Of a stretch of 64,000 nucleotides of DNA, positions 54,031 to 63,449 are shown in pieces. The notes beneath the pieces were generated by a model that ran no database searches, was not told the DNA's origin, and saw nothing but the letters and a program-made list of their open reading frames with translations. The DNA lies in assembly GCF_004365175.1 (NCBI RefSeq), contig NZ_SOCE01000001.1, positions 297,154-361,153 of the forward strand, read 5' to 3'. The stretch comes from Kribbella voronezhensis. Its GTDB lineage: Bacteria > Actinomycetota > Actinomycetes > Propionibacteriales > Kribbellaceae. The first letter of the stretch is position 1. The number at the start of each line of letters is the position of its first letter. The translations under genes were made by a program, and so were the position numbers.

Positions 54031-57000
54031 TCAGCGGTTGACCGCGACCGGTGGCCGGTAGCCGGTGCCGGCCTGGATGGTCGCGGCTTCGGCCGCCCAT
54101 CGTTCCGCGTCATCCGCCCGGCCCGCCTGGCGTCCGGCCTCGGCCAGCAGCAGGAGCGCTCGGCATTCGACGATCCGCTGGCGCAGTTGCCCGGCGAGTT
54201 CCCGGGCCTGCTGTCCCAGGTCGAACGCCTCGGCCAACTCCTTCCGGGCGAGCGCTACCGCCGCCAGACCAAGCAACGCCTCGGCCTCCCGCGCCCGATG
54301 ACCAAGCCGTACTGCGATGTCGCGCGCCTCGGCGTGATGCCGCGCGGCTTCGTCCCACCGACCCTGACGGCCGCGGATGATGCCGAGCACGTTGAGCGCC
54401 GATGCCTCGTGGAACTCCAGCCCGTCCCGATGACTGATCGTCACCCCCGCCTCTGCGTGCGCCATCGCCTCGTCGTACCGGCCCAGATCGGCGTACAGCA
54501 AGGCGGTCTCGTACTGTCCCGGCGCCGACGGCCGCTCCTCCATCGCCAGAGCCGTCGTCATGTCGGCCTCCGCGCGATCCCACTGCCCCAGCAGCCGGTA
54601 CGCCGCTCCCCGATTGAGCAACCCGACGACGCCCGCGTAACCGTCCGGCGCGATCTCGAGTGCTTCCGAGGCAGCCGCGACGGCCGCATCCAGGTCACCG
54701 AGGTTGTGCGAAACGTTGCTCAGGCTGTGCAGGGCCGGCCACAGACTGCCGATCCGGCCGAGCGCGCGGAAGGCGCGGATCCCCCGCATCAGGAACTCGG
54801 CGGCCTGCACCGACTCGCCGTGGTCGTCGTAGGCCATCCCGAGGTTGCACAGCAGCGCTGCCTCGCCCAGACCGAAGCCGGCCTCGGCATAGGCCTCACA
54901 GGCGGCGGCCGATTCGGTGATCGCCACCTCCACCTCGCCGACGGTGAAAGCCAGCGCACCAAGGCTGTGCCGCATCGCGCCTTCGCCGTCGCGATCGCCG
55001 GCCGCCCGCGCGGCACGCAGTCCGGCTGTCGCGGCCTGCCGCCAGGGGCCGACCCGATCGTTGATGGAGAAGTAGTGCCGCAGTACGTCGGCCAGCCGCC
55101 ACGCGACGCCGTACGGGCCGGAGTCGGCGGCCTTGGAGACGCAGGCGACCAGGTTCTGCTCCTCGGCCTCGAGCCAGGCGCCGGCCTGGGCCGCGTCGGT
55201 GAACGGGTTCTCGTCGAAGACGCGCTCGGTGAGCCGGACGAGCGGGCTGTACTCGAAGTCGGTGGCCGCGTCGGTCGTGCGCAGGTACCAGTCGATCAGC
55301 CGTTGCCAGGCCGCGTCGGCGCCGGGCTCCACCTCGGCACGGCCGGCGGCGTACAGGCGGATCAGGTCGTGCATGCGATAGCGACTGCGCTCGCGCTGCA
55401 GAAGGTTGCCTGCGGCAAGTGTCTCCAGGAGCGGCCCCACCTCCCGCGGCGAGCCGTCGAACAGTGCCGCGGCACCTGGAACACTCAGATCGCCGCCAGG
55501 AACCACACCCAGCAAGGCGAACAGCCGCCTGGCCTGGGGTTGCAACGCCTCGTAGGACAAGGCGAAGGTGGCCGCGACCGCGGTATCCGGCTCGTCGCCG
55601 ATCGCCAACCCTGCCAGCCGGTCACCCGCCCGGAGCTCTTCGACGTAGCCCGCGATCGACTGATCGGGGCGCCCGGAGAGCAGACCTGCGGCGATCCGCA
55701 GGGCGAGCGGGAGACGATCGCAGACCTCCGCCAGTTCCGCGGCGGCCGACGGCTCGGCCGCGACTCGCTCGGCTCCGAGCATGCCGGCCAGCAGATCGAG
55801 CGCCTCGGCCGGATCGAGCATCGTCAGCCGGGTCCCCCGCGCGCCGACCGAGACCGACAGACCGGCCAACTCGTTGCGGCTCGTCACCAGGACCGCGTTT
55901 CCCGCCGTCCCCGGAAGCAGCGGCTTCACCTGCCGCGCGTCCCGGGCGTCGTCCAGCAGCAGCAGGACTCGGCGGTCTGCCAGCGTGGATCGCAACAGCG
56001 CGGCGCGCCGGTCGAGGTCGGCCGGCAGGTCGTGCGGGTCGACGCCGGCCAAGCTGAGCAGTTCACCGAGGACCTCCAGTGGCTCCCTCGGCGAGTTGCC
56101 GGCACCCGCCAGCCGGACATGCCACTGCCCGTCGGGGAACCGACCTCGCAGCCGGTGACCGAGGTGGACCGCCAGCGCCGACTTCCCGACCCCCGGCGCG
56201 CCCGAGATGGTGACGACCGGCATCGCCGAGGTCTCCGACAGGCGCTCGGTGATCTCGGTGATCACCTCCGAGCGACCGACGAAGTCGCTCAGGTCCATCG
56301 GCAGCTGGGCATGCCTGGCCCAGTTGTCGGCCGGCTCCTCGATCGGGTCAGTTGCCGGGGTCTGGGTGGGCACGTCGCCGGTCAGGATCGCCTGGTGGAG
56401 CTGGCGAACCTCGGTACCGGGGTCGACCCCGAGCTCCTCGGCGAGCAGGGCCGCCAACCGCCGGTACGCCGCGAGCGCGTCGGCCTGCCGACCTCCGCGG
56501 TACAGGGCGAGCATCAGCTGCGACCAGAAGCGTTCCCGCAGGGGGTGTTCCCTGGTGAGTCCGGTCAGCTCCGCGACGACCGCCGAGTGGTCGCCGATCG
56601 CGAGGCGGGCGTCGACCAGTCGCTCGATCGCCTGCAGGCGTTCCTCGATCAGCCACGGCCTGCCTTCGAGCGACTCGGTGCCGAGGCCGGTCAGCGGAAC
56701 GTCCTGCCACAGGTCGAGCGCCTCGCCGAGGAGGTGGGCCTGCTGGCGCGGGTCGTCAGCCGCGCCGGCCCGCTCCACCAGGGCGCGGAACTTCGCGAGG
56801 TCGAGTTGGTCCGGTTCGAGCTCGATCAGGTAGCCGCCGGGAACCGTACGGATCAGGTCGCCGACCGGGCCGAGGGCCGCCCGCAGCCGGGAGACGGAGG
56901 TGTGCAGCGCGCGTTCGGGGCCGGCCGGTGGTTCACCGGCCCAGCTGGCCTGGATCAGCTGCCCCGGCGGCACCACCCGGTTCGCGTTGATCAGCAGTTC

Positions 57001-57099
57001 GGTGAGCAGCACCCGGAGCCGCTTGGCCGGTAACGCCAGCACCGAGCCGTCGTGGCGCACCTCGGTCGGCCCGAGGACCCGAAATCGCAGGCCTTCCAT
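54031..57099 (-). CDS. AfsR/SARP-family regulator with NB-ARC and TPR domains
   Basis: 1022 residues. Order: OmpR-type winged DNA-binding domain (1-95), bacterial transcriptional activator domain BTAD (about 98-245), NB-ARC ATPase with P-loop GAPGVGKSA near 305 and LLLLDDA Walker B, then tetratricopeptide repeats from about 650 to the end. Such proteins activate specialised-metabolism or morphogenetic genes in response to a signal. The P450 and methyltransferase genes next to it are candidate targets. It follows the TauE gene on the same strand after 96 nt. Confidence 0.92.
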   Translation of the reverse strand: MEGLRFRVLGPTEVRHDGSVLALPAKRLRVLLTELLINANRVVPPGQLIQASWAGEPPAGPERALHTSVSRLRAALGPVGDLIRTVPGGYLIELEPDQLDLAKFRALVERAGAADDPRQQAHLLGEALDLWQDVPLTGLGTESLEGRPWLIEERLQAIERLVDARLAIGDHSAVVAELTGLTREHPLRERFWSQLMLALYRGGRQADALAAYRRLAALLAEELGVDPGTEVRQLHQAILTGDVPTQTPATDPIEEPADNWARHAQLPMDLSDFVGRSEVITEITERLSETSAMPVVTISGAPGVGKSALAVHLGHRLRGRFPDGQWHVRLAGAGNSPREPLEVLGELLSLAGVDPHDLPADLDRRAALLRSTLADRRVLLLLDDARDARQVKPLLPGTAGNAVLVTSRNELAGLSVSVGARGTRLTMLDPAEALDLLAGMLGAERVAAEPSAAAELAEVCDRLPLALRIAAGLLSGRPDQSIAGYVEELRAGDRLAGLAIGDEPDTAVAATFALSYEALQPQARRLFALLGVVPGGDLSVPGAAALFDGSPREVGPLLETLAAGNLLQRERSRYRMHDLIRLYAAGRAEVEPGADAAWQRLIDWYLRTTDAATDFEYSPLVRLTERVFDENPFTDAAQAGAWLEAEEQNLVACVSKAADSGPYGVAWRLADVLRHYFSINDRVGPWRQAATAGLRAARAAGDRDGEGAMRHSLGALAFTVGEVEVAITESAAACEAYAEAGFGLGEAALLCNLGMAYDDHGESVQAAEFLMRGIRAFRALGRIGSLWPALHSLSNVSHNLGDLDAAVAAASEALEIAPDGYAGVVGLLNRGAAYRLLGQWDRAEADMTTALAMEERPSAPGQYETALLYADLGRYDEAMAHAEAGVTISHRDGLEFHEASALNVLGIIRGRQGRWDEAARHHAEARDIAVRLGHRAREAEALLGLAAVALARKELAEAFDLGQQARELAGQLRQRIVECRALLLLAEAGRQAGRADDAERWAAEAATIQAGTGYRPPVAVNR

Positions 57100-57195
57100 G
57101 TCCGTCGCCCCACCCGCCTCTCACTCGTCACAGCGGGCCAACCGTACTCGGGCGCGCAACGGCGGCCACCCGGGCGGGTGCGAACCTGAGACGGG

Positions 57196-57972
57196 TCAGG
57201 CGAAGAAGACGTCGTACGCGAGCCGGAGGATCAGGGCGGCGACGACGACCAGGAAGACGATCCGGACGAACCGGCTGCCCCTGGCCACGGCGGTCCGGGC
57301 GCCGAGCAGGCCGCCGAGCAGATTCGCCAGGCCCATGATGAGTCCGAGGCGCCACAGCGGCGCGCCGTGCAGGGCGAAGACGACGATGGCGCCGAGGTTG
57401 GTGGCGACGTTCGCGATCTTCGCCTTGGCGCTGGCCCGGAGGAAGTTGTAGCCCATCAGCCCGACCAGCGCGAAGATCAGGAACGAGCCGGTGCCCGGCC
57501 CGACCGCACCGTCGTAGAACCCGATCAGGGCACCGACCAGACCGGCCGCTACGTAATGGCTGTGTCCGTCGAATCGCAGGATGGTCGCCGAGCCGAGGTC
57601 GGGCTTCAGCCAGGTGTAGATCGCCACCCCGATCAGCAGCACCAGCACGATCGGCTTGAACCACGCCATCGGAATGTGTGTCGCGACCAGCGCTCCCCCG
57701 GCCGCGGCCAGCCCGGCCAGTCCCGCCAGCGGCAGCACCGTACGCCGGTCCGGCTTCACCTTGATGCCGTAGGTGATCGCGCTCGTCGTCGTACCGAACA
57801 GCGAGGAGATCTTGTTGGTGGACAGGATCTGCGCGGGCGAGGCGTTCGGCAGGCCGAGCAGCATCGCGGGCAACTGGATCAGCCCACCACCGCCGACCAC
57901 CGCATCGATCCAGCCGGCCGAGAAGGCCGCGACCACCAGGAAGACGACGGTCCAGAGCGAGACATCAGGCAC
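57196..57972 (-). CDS. TauE/SafE-family sulfite/organosulfonate exporter
   Basis: 258 residues with about eight hydrophobic helices. The family blocks FSAGWIDAVVGGGGLIQLPAML near residue 18 and GFYDGAVGPGTGSFL near 150 are present. TauE/SafE proteins export sulfite, sulfoacetate or related anions; the substrate here is not known. It starts at a GTG. It is upstream of the SARP gene on the same strand. No sulfur-metabolism gene is adjacent. Confidence 0.9.
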   Translation of the reverse strand: MPDVSLWTVVFLVVAAFSAGWIDAVVGGGGLIQLPAMLLGLPNASPAQILSTNKISSLFGTTTSAITYGIKVKPDRRTVLPLAGLAGLAAAGGALVATHIPMAWFKPIVLVLLIGVAIYTWLKPDLGSATILRFDGHSHYVAAGLVGALIGFYDGAVGPGTGSFLIFALVGLMGYNFLRASAKAKIANVATNLGAIVVFALHGAPLWRLGLIMGLANLLGGLLGARTAVARGSRFVRIVFLVVVAALILRLAYDVFFA

Positions 57973-58066
57973 GGGACGACCACACGGATCGGGCGGAACT
58001 GGGCATGGCCACCATGCTCAGGTAAGGCCATGCTCCAGCTCAACCCTTACATCACCGATCGGTCGG

Positions 58067-58627
58067 TCAGGGCCTCGGCGTACAGCCGCCGGCGGTGCTG
58101 GTGATGCATTCGCTGAAGAACGGCGCGGTGATGATGGCGTCCAGCGAGCCGTAGGTCTTGATGTACCTGCCGGTGCACTTCGGCGTCATCTGGTACTGGT
58201 AGATGGCGTAGCGGTGGTACTCCGCCTTGGCCTCCACGTAGCCGTACCGCTTGCCCGGCACGTTCATGGGGTCCGTCACCGTCGTGCCCCTGGCGATCGA
58301 CGTGGTGACGTCGCGGCCGATCTTCGCCTCGACCTTCGCGATCCCCCAGCCCACACTGCCACCGGCCGACGCCGACCAGGTCGTCGACTTGGTGGAGGTG
58401 GTCGACAGGGTGAAGGTCAGGGCCGCCGTACTGCTGCTCGCGTTGTACTTCCCGGCGCGCGTCGCGATCGGCACGTACCAGGTACTGCCCAACGGCTCGA
58501 CGACGTCATAGTTGAAGATGTCGCACCCCGCCATCGCCGGCCCCGAGCTCGCCACGAACGCCGTCAGGCTGCCGGCCAACACCGTCAGCGTCATCGCCGC
58601 CGCGCGGCCCTTGGATCCGATTCTCAT
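58067..58627 (-). CDS. Orphan secreted protein, Ser/Thr-rich, possible beta-pore-like fold
   Basis: 186 residues. A signal peptide (1-33, GPAMA/G) is followed by a mature domain of about 150 residues. Residues about 65-95 are strongly Ser/Thr-rich with alternating polarity (STTSTKSTTW), then IAKVEAKIGRD and a VPGKRYG turn. That strand-loop-strand pattern resembles aerolysin/ETX-MTX2 pore-forming proteins, a resemblance only. MAGC at the cleavage site could alternatively be a lipobox. AAAGGA lies 6 nt before the ATG. Four cysteines are present after the signal peptide (Cys35 and three near the C-terminus). Confidence 0.65.
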   Translation of the reverse strand: MRIGSKGRAAAMTLTVLAGSLTAFVASSGPAMAGCDIFNYDVVEPLGSTWYVPIATRAGKYNASSSTAALTFTLSTTSTKSTTWSASAGGSVGWGIAKVEAKIGRDVTTSIARGTTVTDPMNVPGKRYGYVEAKAEYHRYAIYQYQMTPKCTGRYIKTYGSLDAIITAPFFSECITSTAGGCTPRP

Positions 58628-58709
58628 TGCGCATCCTTTCCCCAGGAGCGGTGGGGGACCACCGCCTGCGAAAGATGCTGTCAGCAACGATCTGGAGGCA
58701 CCAGGTACA

Positions 58710-58747
58710 ACCCGTACAGTTCGACCCGTACAACAACCTGTACGGGT
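58710..58747. promoter_or_regulatory. ACCCGTACA operator-like repeat cluster upstream of the secreted protein gene
   Basis: ACCCGTACA occurs at 58710-58718 and 58724-58732, and inverted (TGTACGGGT) at 58739-58747. The last two form a perfect 9-bp-arm palindrome with a 6-nt spacer, and the first is a direct repeat 14 bp earlier. They lie about 85-120 bp upstream of the secreted-protein start. Confidence 0.55.
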
Positions 58748-58768
58748 AGTTGCCTTGTCAGGAAAGAC

Positions 58769-58806
58769 GAAAGGGACCGGCAAGCTCGTTGCCTGCGGCC
58801 CCTTTC
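58769..58806 (-). terminator. Hairpin terminator downstream of proS
   Basis: GAAAGGG (58769-58775) pairs with CCCTTTC (58800-58806), with further imperfect GC pairing inside. On the minus strand it is followed by a pyrimidine-rich CGTCTTTCC. It lies about 85 nt past the proS stop. Confidence 0.6.
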
Positions 58807-58818
58807 ATCACCGGACGG

Positions 58819-58914
58819 TCAGCCTCGTACGGCGCAGACCCCTCACCCGAGTAGGGCGGAGACTCCTCAGCCGCGTACGGCGGAGACCTCTCAGCCGCGT
58901 ACGGCGGAAACCAG
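58819..58914 (-). repeat. Four-copy 24-bp tandem repeat of the proS 3' end
   Basis: Stop-codon-containing units end at 58819, 58843, 58867 and 58891, exactly 24 bp apart. The copy inside proS encodes VSAVRG-stop. The three following copies, still in frame, read VSAVRG-stop, VSALLG-stop and VCAVRG-stop, with growing divergence. It looks like serial duplication of the gene end, leaving four in-phase TGA codons. Confidence 0.8.
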
Positions 58915-60654
58915 GTGGTCGACGACCTCGGCGAGGGGGACGTCCACCCGGGTGTTCGAGCGCCGGTCCTTCACCTCGACGACACCGTCGGTCAGGCCCT
59001 TGCCGACGACCGCGATCGTCGGCACGCCGAGCAGCTCGGCGTCCTTGAACTTCACGCCGGCGGTGACCTTCTCGCGGTCGTCGTACAGCACGGTCAGACC
59101 GCGCGCCTCGAGCTCCGCCGCGATCTTGGCCGCGGCCTCGAACGGGGCGGCGTCCTTGCCGGTGGCGACCAGGTGGATGTCGGCCGGCGCGATCTCGCGC
59201 GGCCAGATCAGCCCGAGCTCGTCGTGGTTGCCCTCGGCGATCGCGGCCACCGCACGGGTCACGCCGACGCCGTAGGAGCCCATCGTGACGGTGACCAGCT
59301 TGCCGTTCTGGTCGAGCACCTTCAGGTCCAGCGCCTCGGCGTACTTCTTGCCGAGCTGGAAGATGTGCCCCATCTCGATGCCACGGGCCGACGCCAGCGG
59401 ACCGGATCCGTCCGGTGCCTCGTCCCCGTCGCGCACCTCGGCGGCCTGGATCGTGCCGTCGGCGGTGAAGTCGCGACCGTACACCAGGTTGAGCACGTGG
59501 AAGCCGGTCTTGTCCGCACCGGTCACCCAGGCCGAACCCTCGGCGACCCGGGGATCGAGCAGGTACCGGATCTTCGAGGTGTTCTCCGACCCGAGCACGC
59601 CCGGCCCGATGTAGCCCTTCGCGAGCTCGGGGTGCTTGGCGAAGTCGGCCTCCTCGAAGGCGACCACCTCGGCCGGCTCGACCTGCGCGCCGAGCCGCTT
59701 CTCGTCGATGGCGCGGTCGCCGGGGACGCCGATCGCCAGCGGCTCACGGCTGCCGTCGGGGTTCACCAGCATCACCAGCACGTTCTTCAACGTGTCCGCG
59801 GCGGTCCACTCGCGACCGTCGGTGCGGGGGTGCTTCGCGTTGAGCGCGTCCACCAGGGTGTCGATGGTCGGGGTGTCCGGGGTGTCGACGACCTCGGCCG
59901 CGGGCACACCGGACGCGTCGACCGGCGCGGCCTGCGGCACGACGACAGCCTCGACGTTCGCGGCGTAACCGCCGGGCGACCGGACGAAGGTGTCCTCACC
60001 GTTCTCCGCGATCGCCAGGAACTCCTCCGACGCCGAGCCGCCCATCGCGCCCGACATCGCCTTGACGATCACGTAGTCGAACCCGAGCCGGTCGAAGATC
60101 GCGATGTAGGCCTTGCGGTGCAGCTCGTACGACGCCTGCAACCCGTCGGCGTCGATGTCGAACGAGTACGAGTCCTTCATCACGAACTCGCGTCCGCGCA
60201 GCACACCGGCGCGCGGCCGCGCCTCGTCGCGGTACTTGTTCTGGATCTGGTAGATCGACAGCGGCAGGTCCTTGTACGACGAGTACAGGTCCTTCACCAC
60301 GAGAGTGAACATCTCCTCGTGGGTCGGCCCGAGCAGCATGTCGGCGCCCTTGCGGTCCTTGAGCCGGAACACGTTCGGCCCGTACTCCGTCCAGCGGCCG
60401 GTCGCCTCGTAGGGCTCCCGGGGCAGCAGTGCCGGGAAGACCAGTTCCTGCGCGCCGATCTTGTTCATCTCGTCGCGGACGATGTTCTCGACGTTGCGCA
60501 GCACGCGCAGGCCGAGCGGCAGCCAGGTGTAGATCCCGGGCGCGGCCCGGCGGATGTAGCCGGCCCGGACGAGCAGCCGGTGGCTCGGGACCTCCGCGTC
60601 CGCCGGGTCCTCGCGAAGGGTGCGGAGGAACAGCGACGACATGCGCAGAATCAC
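58891..60654 (-). CDS. proS: Proline-tRNA ligase (bacterial type, with editing domain)
   Basis: 587 residues; charges tRNA-Pro. Class II motifs: motif 1 near residue 65 ([15 protein letters not shown] ... [11 protein letters not shown]), motif 2 in [14 protein letters not shown] with the [11 protein letters not shown] block, and motif 3 near 450 ([16 protein letters not shown]). An editing insertion between motifs 2 and 3 and a C-terminal anticodon-binding domain are present. I chose the GTG at 60654 ([13 protein letters not shown]) because GGAG lies 6 nt upstream. The last six codons are part of a tandem DNA repeat extending past the stop. Confidence 0.96.
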   Translation of the reverse strand: MILRMSSLFLRTLREDPADAEVPSHRLLVRAGYIRRAAPGIYTWLPLGLRVLRNVENIVRDEMNKIGAQELVFPALLPREPYEATGRWTEYGPNVFRLKDRKGADMLLGPTHEEMFTLVVKDLYSSYKDLPLSIYQIQNKYRDEARPRAGVLRGREFVMKDSYSFDIDADGLQASYELHRKAYIAIFDRLGFDYVIVKAMSGAMGGSASEEFLAIAENGEDTFVRSPGGYAANVEAVVVPQAAPVDASGVPAAEVVDTPDTPTIDTLVDALNAKHPRTDGREWTAADTLKNVLVMLVNPDGSREPLAIGVPGDRAIDEKRLGAQVEPAEVVAFEEADFAKHPELAKGYIGPGVLGSENTSKIRYLLDPRVAEGSAWVTGADKTGFHVLNLVYGRDFTADGTIQAAEVRDGDEAPDGSGPLASARGIEMGHIFQLGKKYAEALDLKVLDQNGKLVTVTMGSYGVGVTRAVAAIAEGNHDELGLIWPREIAPADIHLVATGKDAAPFEAAAKIAAELEARGLTVLYDDREKVTAGVKFKDAELLGVPTIAVVGKGLTDGVVEVKDRRSNTRVDVPLAEVVDHLVSAVRG

Positions 60655-60768
60655 GGGAGTCTCCAAGCAGGTGCAGAAAACGGAATACAACTACTGACGG
60701 CAAAGAGGATATCCGCCCGCCGCCAGTGCTTTCACCACTTTTCCACAGCCCACGCCCGGCGCTCCCGC

Positions 60769-61140
60769 TCAGCGGCCCTCGCGCGACGCCTTCAGAGCGG
60801 CCCGGATCAACGGAAGCTGCAACGGCAACCGGCCGAACCCGATCGCCTTCGCCCGCGGCGTCCCCACCTTGTTCAGATCGACCGCCATCTGCACATTGGC
60901 GGGAAAGACGGCCACCAGCAACGCGGCACTGAGCAATCCGGCCGTACGCCGGGTCCGCGGGTGCGCGAGCCCCGCCGCACAGACCAACTCGGCCACCCCG
61001 GAGGCGTAAACGAGTTCCTTCTTCCGCGGCAACTGACGCGGCACGATCCGCTCGAACGGCTCAGGTCTGACGAAATGCAGCACGCCCGACACTCCGAGCA
61101 ACACAGCCAGCCCGGTCGTGCTCCTGCTCCGACGACTCAT
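60769..61140 (-). CDS. Small DoxX-like membrane protein
   Basis: 123 residues. About three to four hydrophobic helices are visible. GVLHFVRPEPFERIVPRQLPRKKELVYASGVAEL matches the DoxX-like subfamily found widely in actinobacteria. No redox cysteine pair is present (one Cys only), so it differs from the MauE-like protein at 12.3 kb. Function unknown. It follows the M14 carboxypeptidase gene by 9 nt and is probably co-transcribed with it. Confidence 0.8.
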   Translation of the reverse strand: MSRRSRSTTGLAVLLGVSGVLHFVRPEPFERIVPRQLPRKKELVYASGVAELVCAAGLAHPRTRRTAGLLSAALLVAVFPANVQMAVDLNKVGTPRAKAIGFGRLPLQLPLIRAALKASREGR

Positions 61141-61149
61141 ACGAGCACC

Positions 61150-62511
61150 CTAGCTGACCGGGTTACTCGCAGGTAGGGTCCCGTACGGCGAGGCGGCGGC
61201 CCTCGCGGCGTACAGGAAGGCGGCCTTGTTCTTGGGCCAGAAGGTGGAGTCCATGCAGGAGTAGGCCGGGAAGAAGCCGCCGCAGGAACCCGAGTCGGGG
61301 CCGACCTCGAAGGTGTACGACGGTACGCCGCGGGTCCCGTAGAGCCAGTCGTCGGTGGCACCCGGCGCGAAGTACCCGATCCCGCCGTCGCCGGTACTCA
61401 CCGGGTAGCCGTTGAACCCACTCATCTTCTTGCCCAAGGCAACCAAAGCGGCCTTGTCCGGCGCGTCCGTGTTGGTGTACCCGTACGGCGCGAGGATGTC
61501 GTTGCCGAAACTGTGCAGGGTCAGGAAGACCCCGGTCGTCCCGACCGCGGCCGGCTGATCCACGTCCCCTTTGGTGTCGCGGAAGATCTTGTCCAGCAAG
61601 CCCTGGATCGCGATCGTCTCGGGCTCGGACACCGCCTTGGTGCCCGGGTACGTCTCCTCGCAAGGCCCACCTTCGTGGACATCCCACTGGAAGCCGGAGT
61701 TGCGATTCAGGTCCACCCCGGCATCGTCGGCCGGGCAGCCACCCGTCGTACTGTCCACGTTCTTCCGTTGCATCACCGGTTGCGACGGCGAGGACGCAAC
61801 CACGTCCACGCCGTCCGGGTTCGCCATCGGGACCACCCAGAGCTCCCGCGAGTCGACCAGCGAGGTGATCGCGGGATCCTTGCCGTACGACGTGACCAGC
61901 AGGTCGATCCAGCGGTACGCGAGTTCGCCGGTCGACAGCTCCCGCGCGTGGATCTGGGCGTGCAGCACGAACTTCGGCTTCTTCCCCGTGCTGTTCAGCG
62001 CACAGTCGCCGGTGGCCAACTTGGTGATGCACAAGGCCTGGATGTCGTGCCCACCCTGGCCTTTCGCCTTCTTCCACGAATCCCCGATGTCGTACAGCTT
62101 CACCAGGTCCGGATGCGCGGAGGCCACTGCGGCATTGTGCTGCTCGTGGCCGAGCACGTTGTGGTAGCCGCCGTAGTACGTCGTACTGGTGGTGCCGGCG
62201 CCGCGTACCAGCGGCTTGTAGACGCTGCCGCTCTTGGCGAGCAGTACGCCGCGGTCGCGCAGGCTCTTGGCTTCCGCAGGGGTCGCGACCACGATCGGGC
62301 GGGTGCCGTGGCCGTGACTGATGTCGTAGCCGTCACGGACGAGCTGGGCCATGGTCAGCCCGGTTGGGAGCTTCAGCGTGTAGTACGCCGGGGCGCTGTC
62401 GGCCCGGGCCACCGGTTCGCGTGCCGGCGCGGCCGCACTGCCGGGGGCGAACCCGGCGACCGCAACGGCGACTACGGCCAGACCGGCCAAGGACGTGGCG
62501 ATTCTTCGCAA
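61150..62511 (-). CDS. Secreted M14-family zinc carboxypeptidase
   Basis: 453 residues. A signal peptide of about 28 residues (ends GSAAA) is followed by a propeptide-like segment to about residue 105, then the carboxypeptidase A fold. Zinc ligands are HARE (His188, Glu191) and the His in LHSFGN near 332; the catalytic Glu lies in YTFEVG near 402, and the substrate-binding NRN is present. I chose the TTG at 62511 because AAGGA lies 7 nt upstream and the signal peptide then starts correctly. Length fits bacterial secreted M14 enzymes. Degrades extracellular peptides. Confidence 0.9.
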   Translation of the reverse strand: MRRIATSLAGLAVVAVAVAGFAPGSAAAPAREPVARADSAPAYYTLKLPTGLTMAQLVRDGYDISHGHGTRPIVVATPAEAKSLRDRGVLLAKSGSVYKPLVRGAGTTSTTYYGGYHNVLGHEQHNAAVASAHPDLVKLYDIGDSWKKAKGQGGHDIQALCITKLATGDCALNSTGKKPKFVLHAQIHARELSTGELAYRWIDLLVTSYGKDPAITSLVDSRELWVVPMANPDGVDVVASSPSQPVMQRKNVDSTTGGCPADDAGVDLNRNSGFQWDVHEGGPCEETYPGTKAVSEPETIAIQGLLDKIFRDTKGDVDQPAAVGTTGVFLTLHSFGNDILAPYGYTNTDAPDKAALVALGKKMSGFNGYPVSTGDGGIGYFAPGATDDWLYGTRGVPSYTFEVGPDSGSCGGFFPAYSCMDSTFWPKNKAAFLYAARAAASPYGTLPASNPVS

Positions 62512-62596
62512 GGGTGTTTCCTTCCGCTGGGCGGGGCGGCGCTCGATCAGCAAACCCCACCAGCGGTCACCGCACCATCACAGTGAGCGCTCAAGC

Positions 62597-63421
62597 TCAG
62601 AACAGGATGGTCGCGAAGGTCTCGACGGTCCGGAAGCCGACTCGTTCGTACGCCGCTCGCGCCGGCGTGTTGAAGGCGTTCACATAGAGCGTCACGACCG
62701 GGGTGAGCTGCCGGGCGAGCTCGACCACCGCCGCCATGCCCGGCGCGGCCAGCCCTTCGCCGCGCCGCTCCGGGTCGACCCAGACGCCCTGGATCTGGCA
62801 GACACCGGTTCCGACCGACCCGATCTCGGCCTTGAAGACCACCTTGCCGTCCTCGATCCGCGCGAACGCCCGGCCGGTCCGGATCAGCTCGGCCACCCGG
62901 GACCGGTAGAAGGTGCCGTCCGGGCCGGTCTGCGGCGGTACGCCGACCTCCTCGGTGTACATCGCCACACAGGCCGGATAGAGGATCGGCAGTTCCACCG
63001 GCTCCACCGCGCGGACCAGCGGGTCGGGGGTGATCACCGGCGGCCCGTCGATCACCATGAACGGCTGGTCGTCGCGGACCTCGCGGGCCGGCCCCCAGTG
63101 CGGTTCGAGCGCTTCCCACAACACCTCGACCGCGCGGGCCGGACCGAGGATCTGGAAGCAGTTCCGCCCACGCCGCAACGCATAGGCAGCGAACGCGCGG
63201 AGTGCGGCCTCGCCGGCGCCGACCGGGACCATGTTGCCGCCGGCATGGCAGAGCGCCTCGAGCACGCCCTTCTCGACGTACCCCCAGACCTCCGCGCCGC
63301 GGCGCGGATCGAGTCCGGACGTCTGCACCAGACTGTCCACGAAGACGTTCACGACCGGATCGCGGGCGATGACGGCCCTCGCTGCTGAGAGGTCGCGAGG
63401 ACCCAGTACCCGTACGCCCAC
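62597..63421 (-). CDS. DUF4081-GNAT N-acetyltransferase
   Basis: 274 residues. An N-terminal DUF4081 domain (about 1-120, starting RVLGPRDLSAARAVIARDPVVNVFV) is followed by a GNAT domain with the acetyl-CoA loop VDPERRGEGLAAPGM near residue 210 and the terminal NAFNTPARAAYERVGF. This actinobacterial family often lies near proS or isoprenoid genes, as here. Acceptor unknown. GTG start with no strong ribosome site. It is upstream of, and same-strand with, the M14 gene. Confidence 0.85.
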   Translation of the reverse strand: MGVRVLGPRDLSAARAVIARDPVVNVFVDSLVQTSGLDPRRGAEVWGYVEKGVLEALCHAGGNMVPVGAGEAALRAFAAYALRRGRNCFQILGPARAVEVLWEALEPHWGPAREVRDDQPFMVIDGPPVITPDPLVRAVEPVELPILYPACVAMYTEEVGVPPQTGPDGTFYRSRVAELIRTGRAFARIEDGKVVFKAEIGSVGTGVCQIQGVWVDPERRGEGLAAPGMAAVVELARQLTPVVTLYVNAFNTPARAAYERVGFRTVETFATILF

Positions 63422-63449
63422 GGGGCAGAACCTAGCGGATTCCGGCCGA

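Noticed and set aside
54187..57033. Long + strand open frame (about 948 codons) opposite the SARP regulator
   Set aside because: Antisense to a gene with complete SARP, NB-ARC and TPR motifs; composition is that of a mirror frame.
58054..58063. ACCGATCGGT perfect 10-bp palindrome near the end of the secreted-protein gene
   Set aside because: Short and self-complementary by a GATC core; easily arises by chance in GC-rich DNA, and no promoter was found beside it.
58819..58914. Short regular repeats considered as a CRISPR array
   Set aside because: Units are directly adjacent with no spacers, overlap the proS coding end and diverge progressively; tandem duplication fits better.
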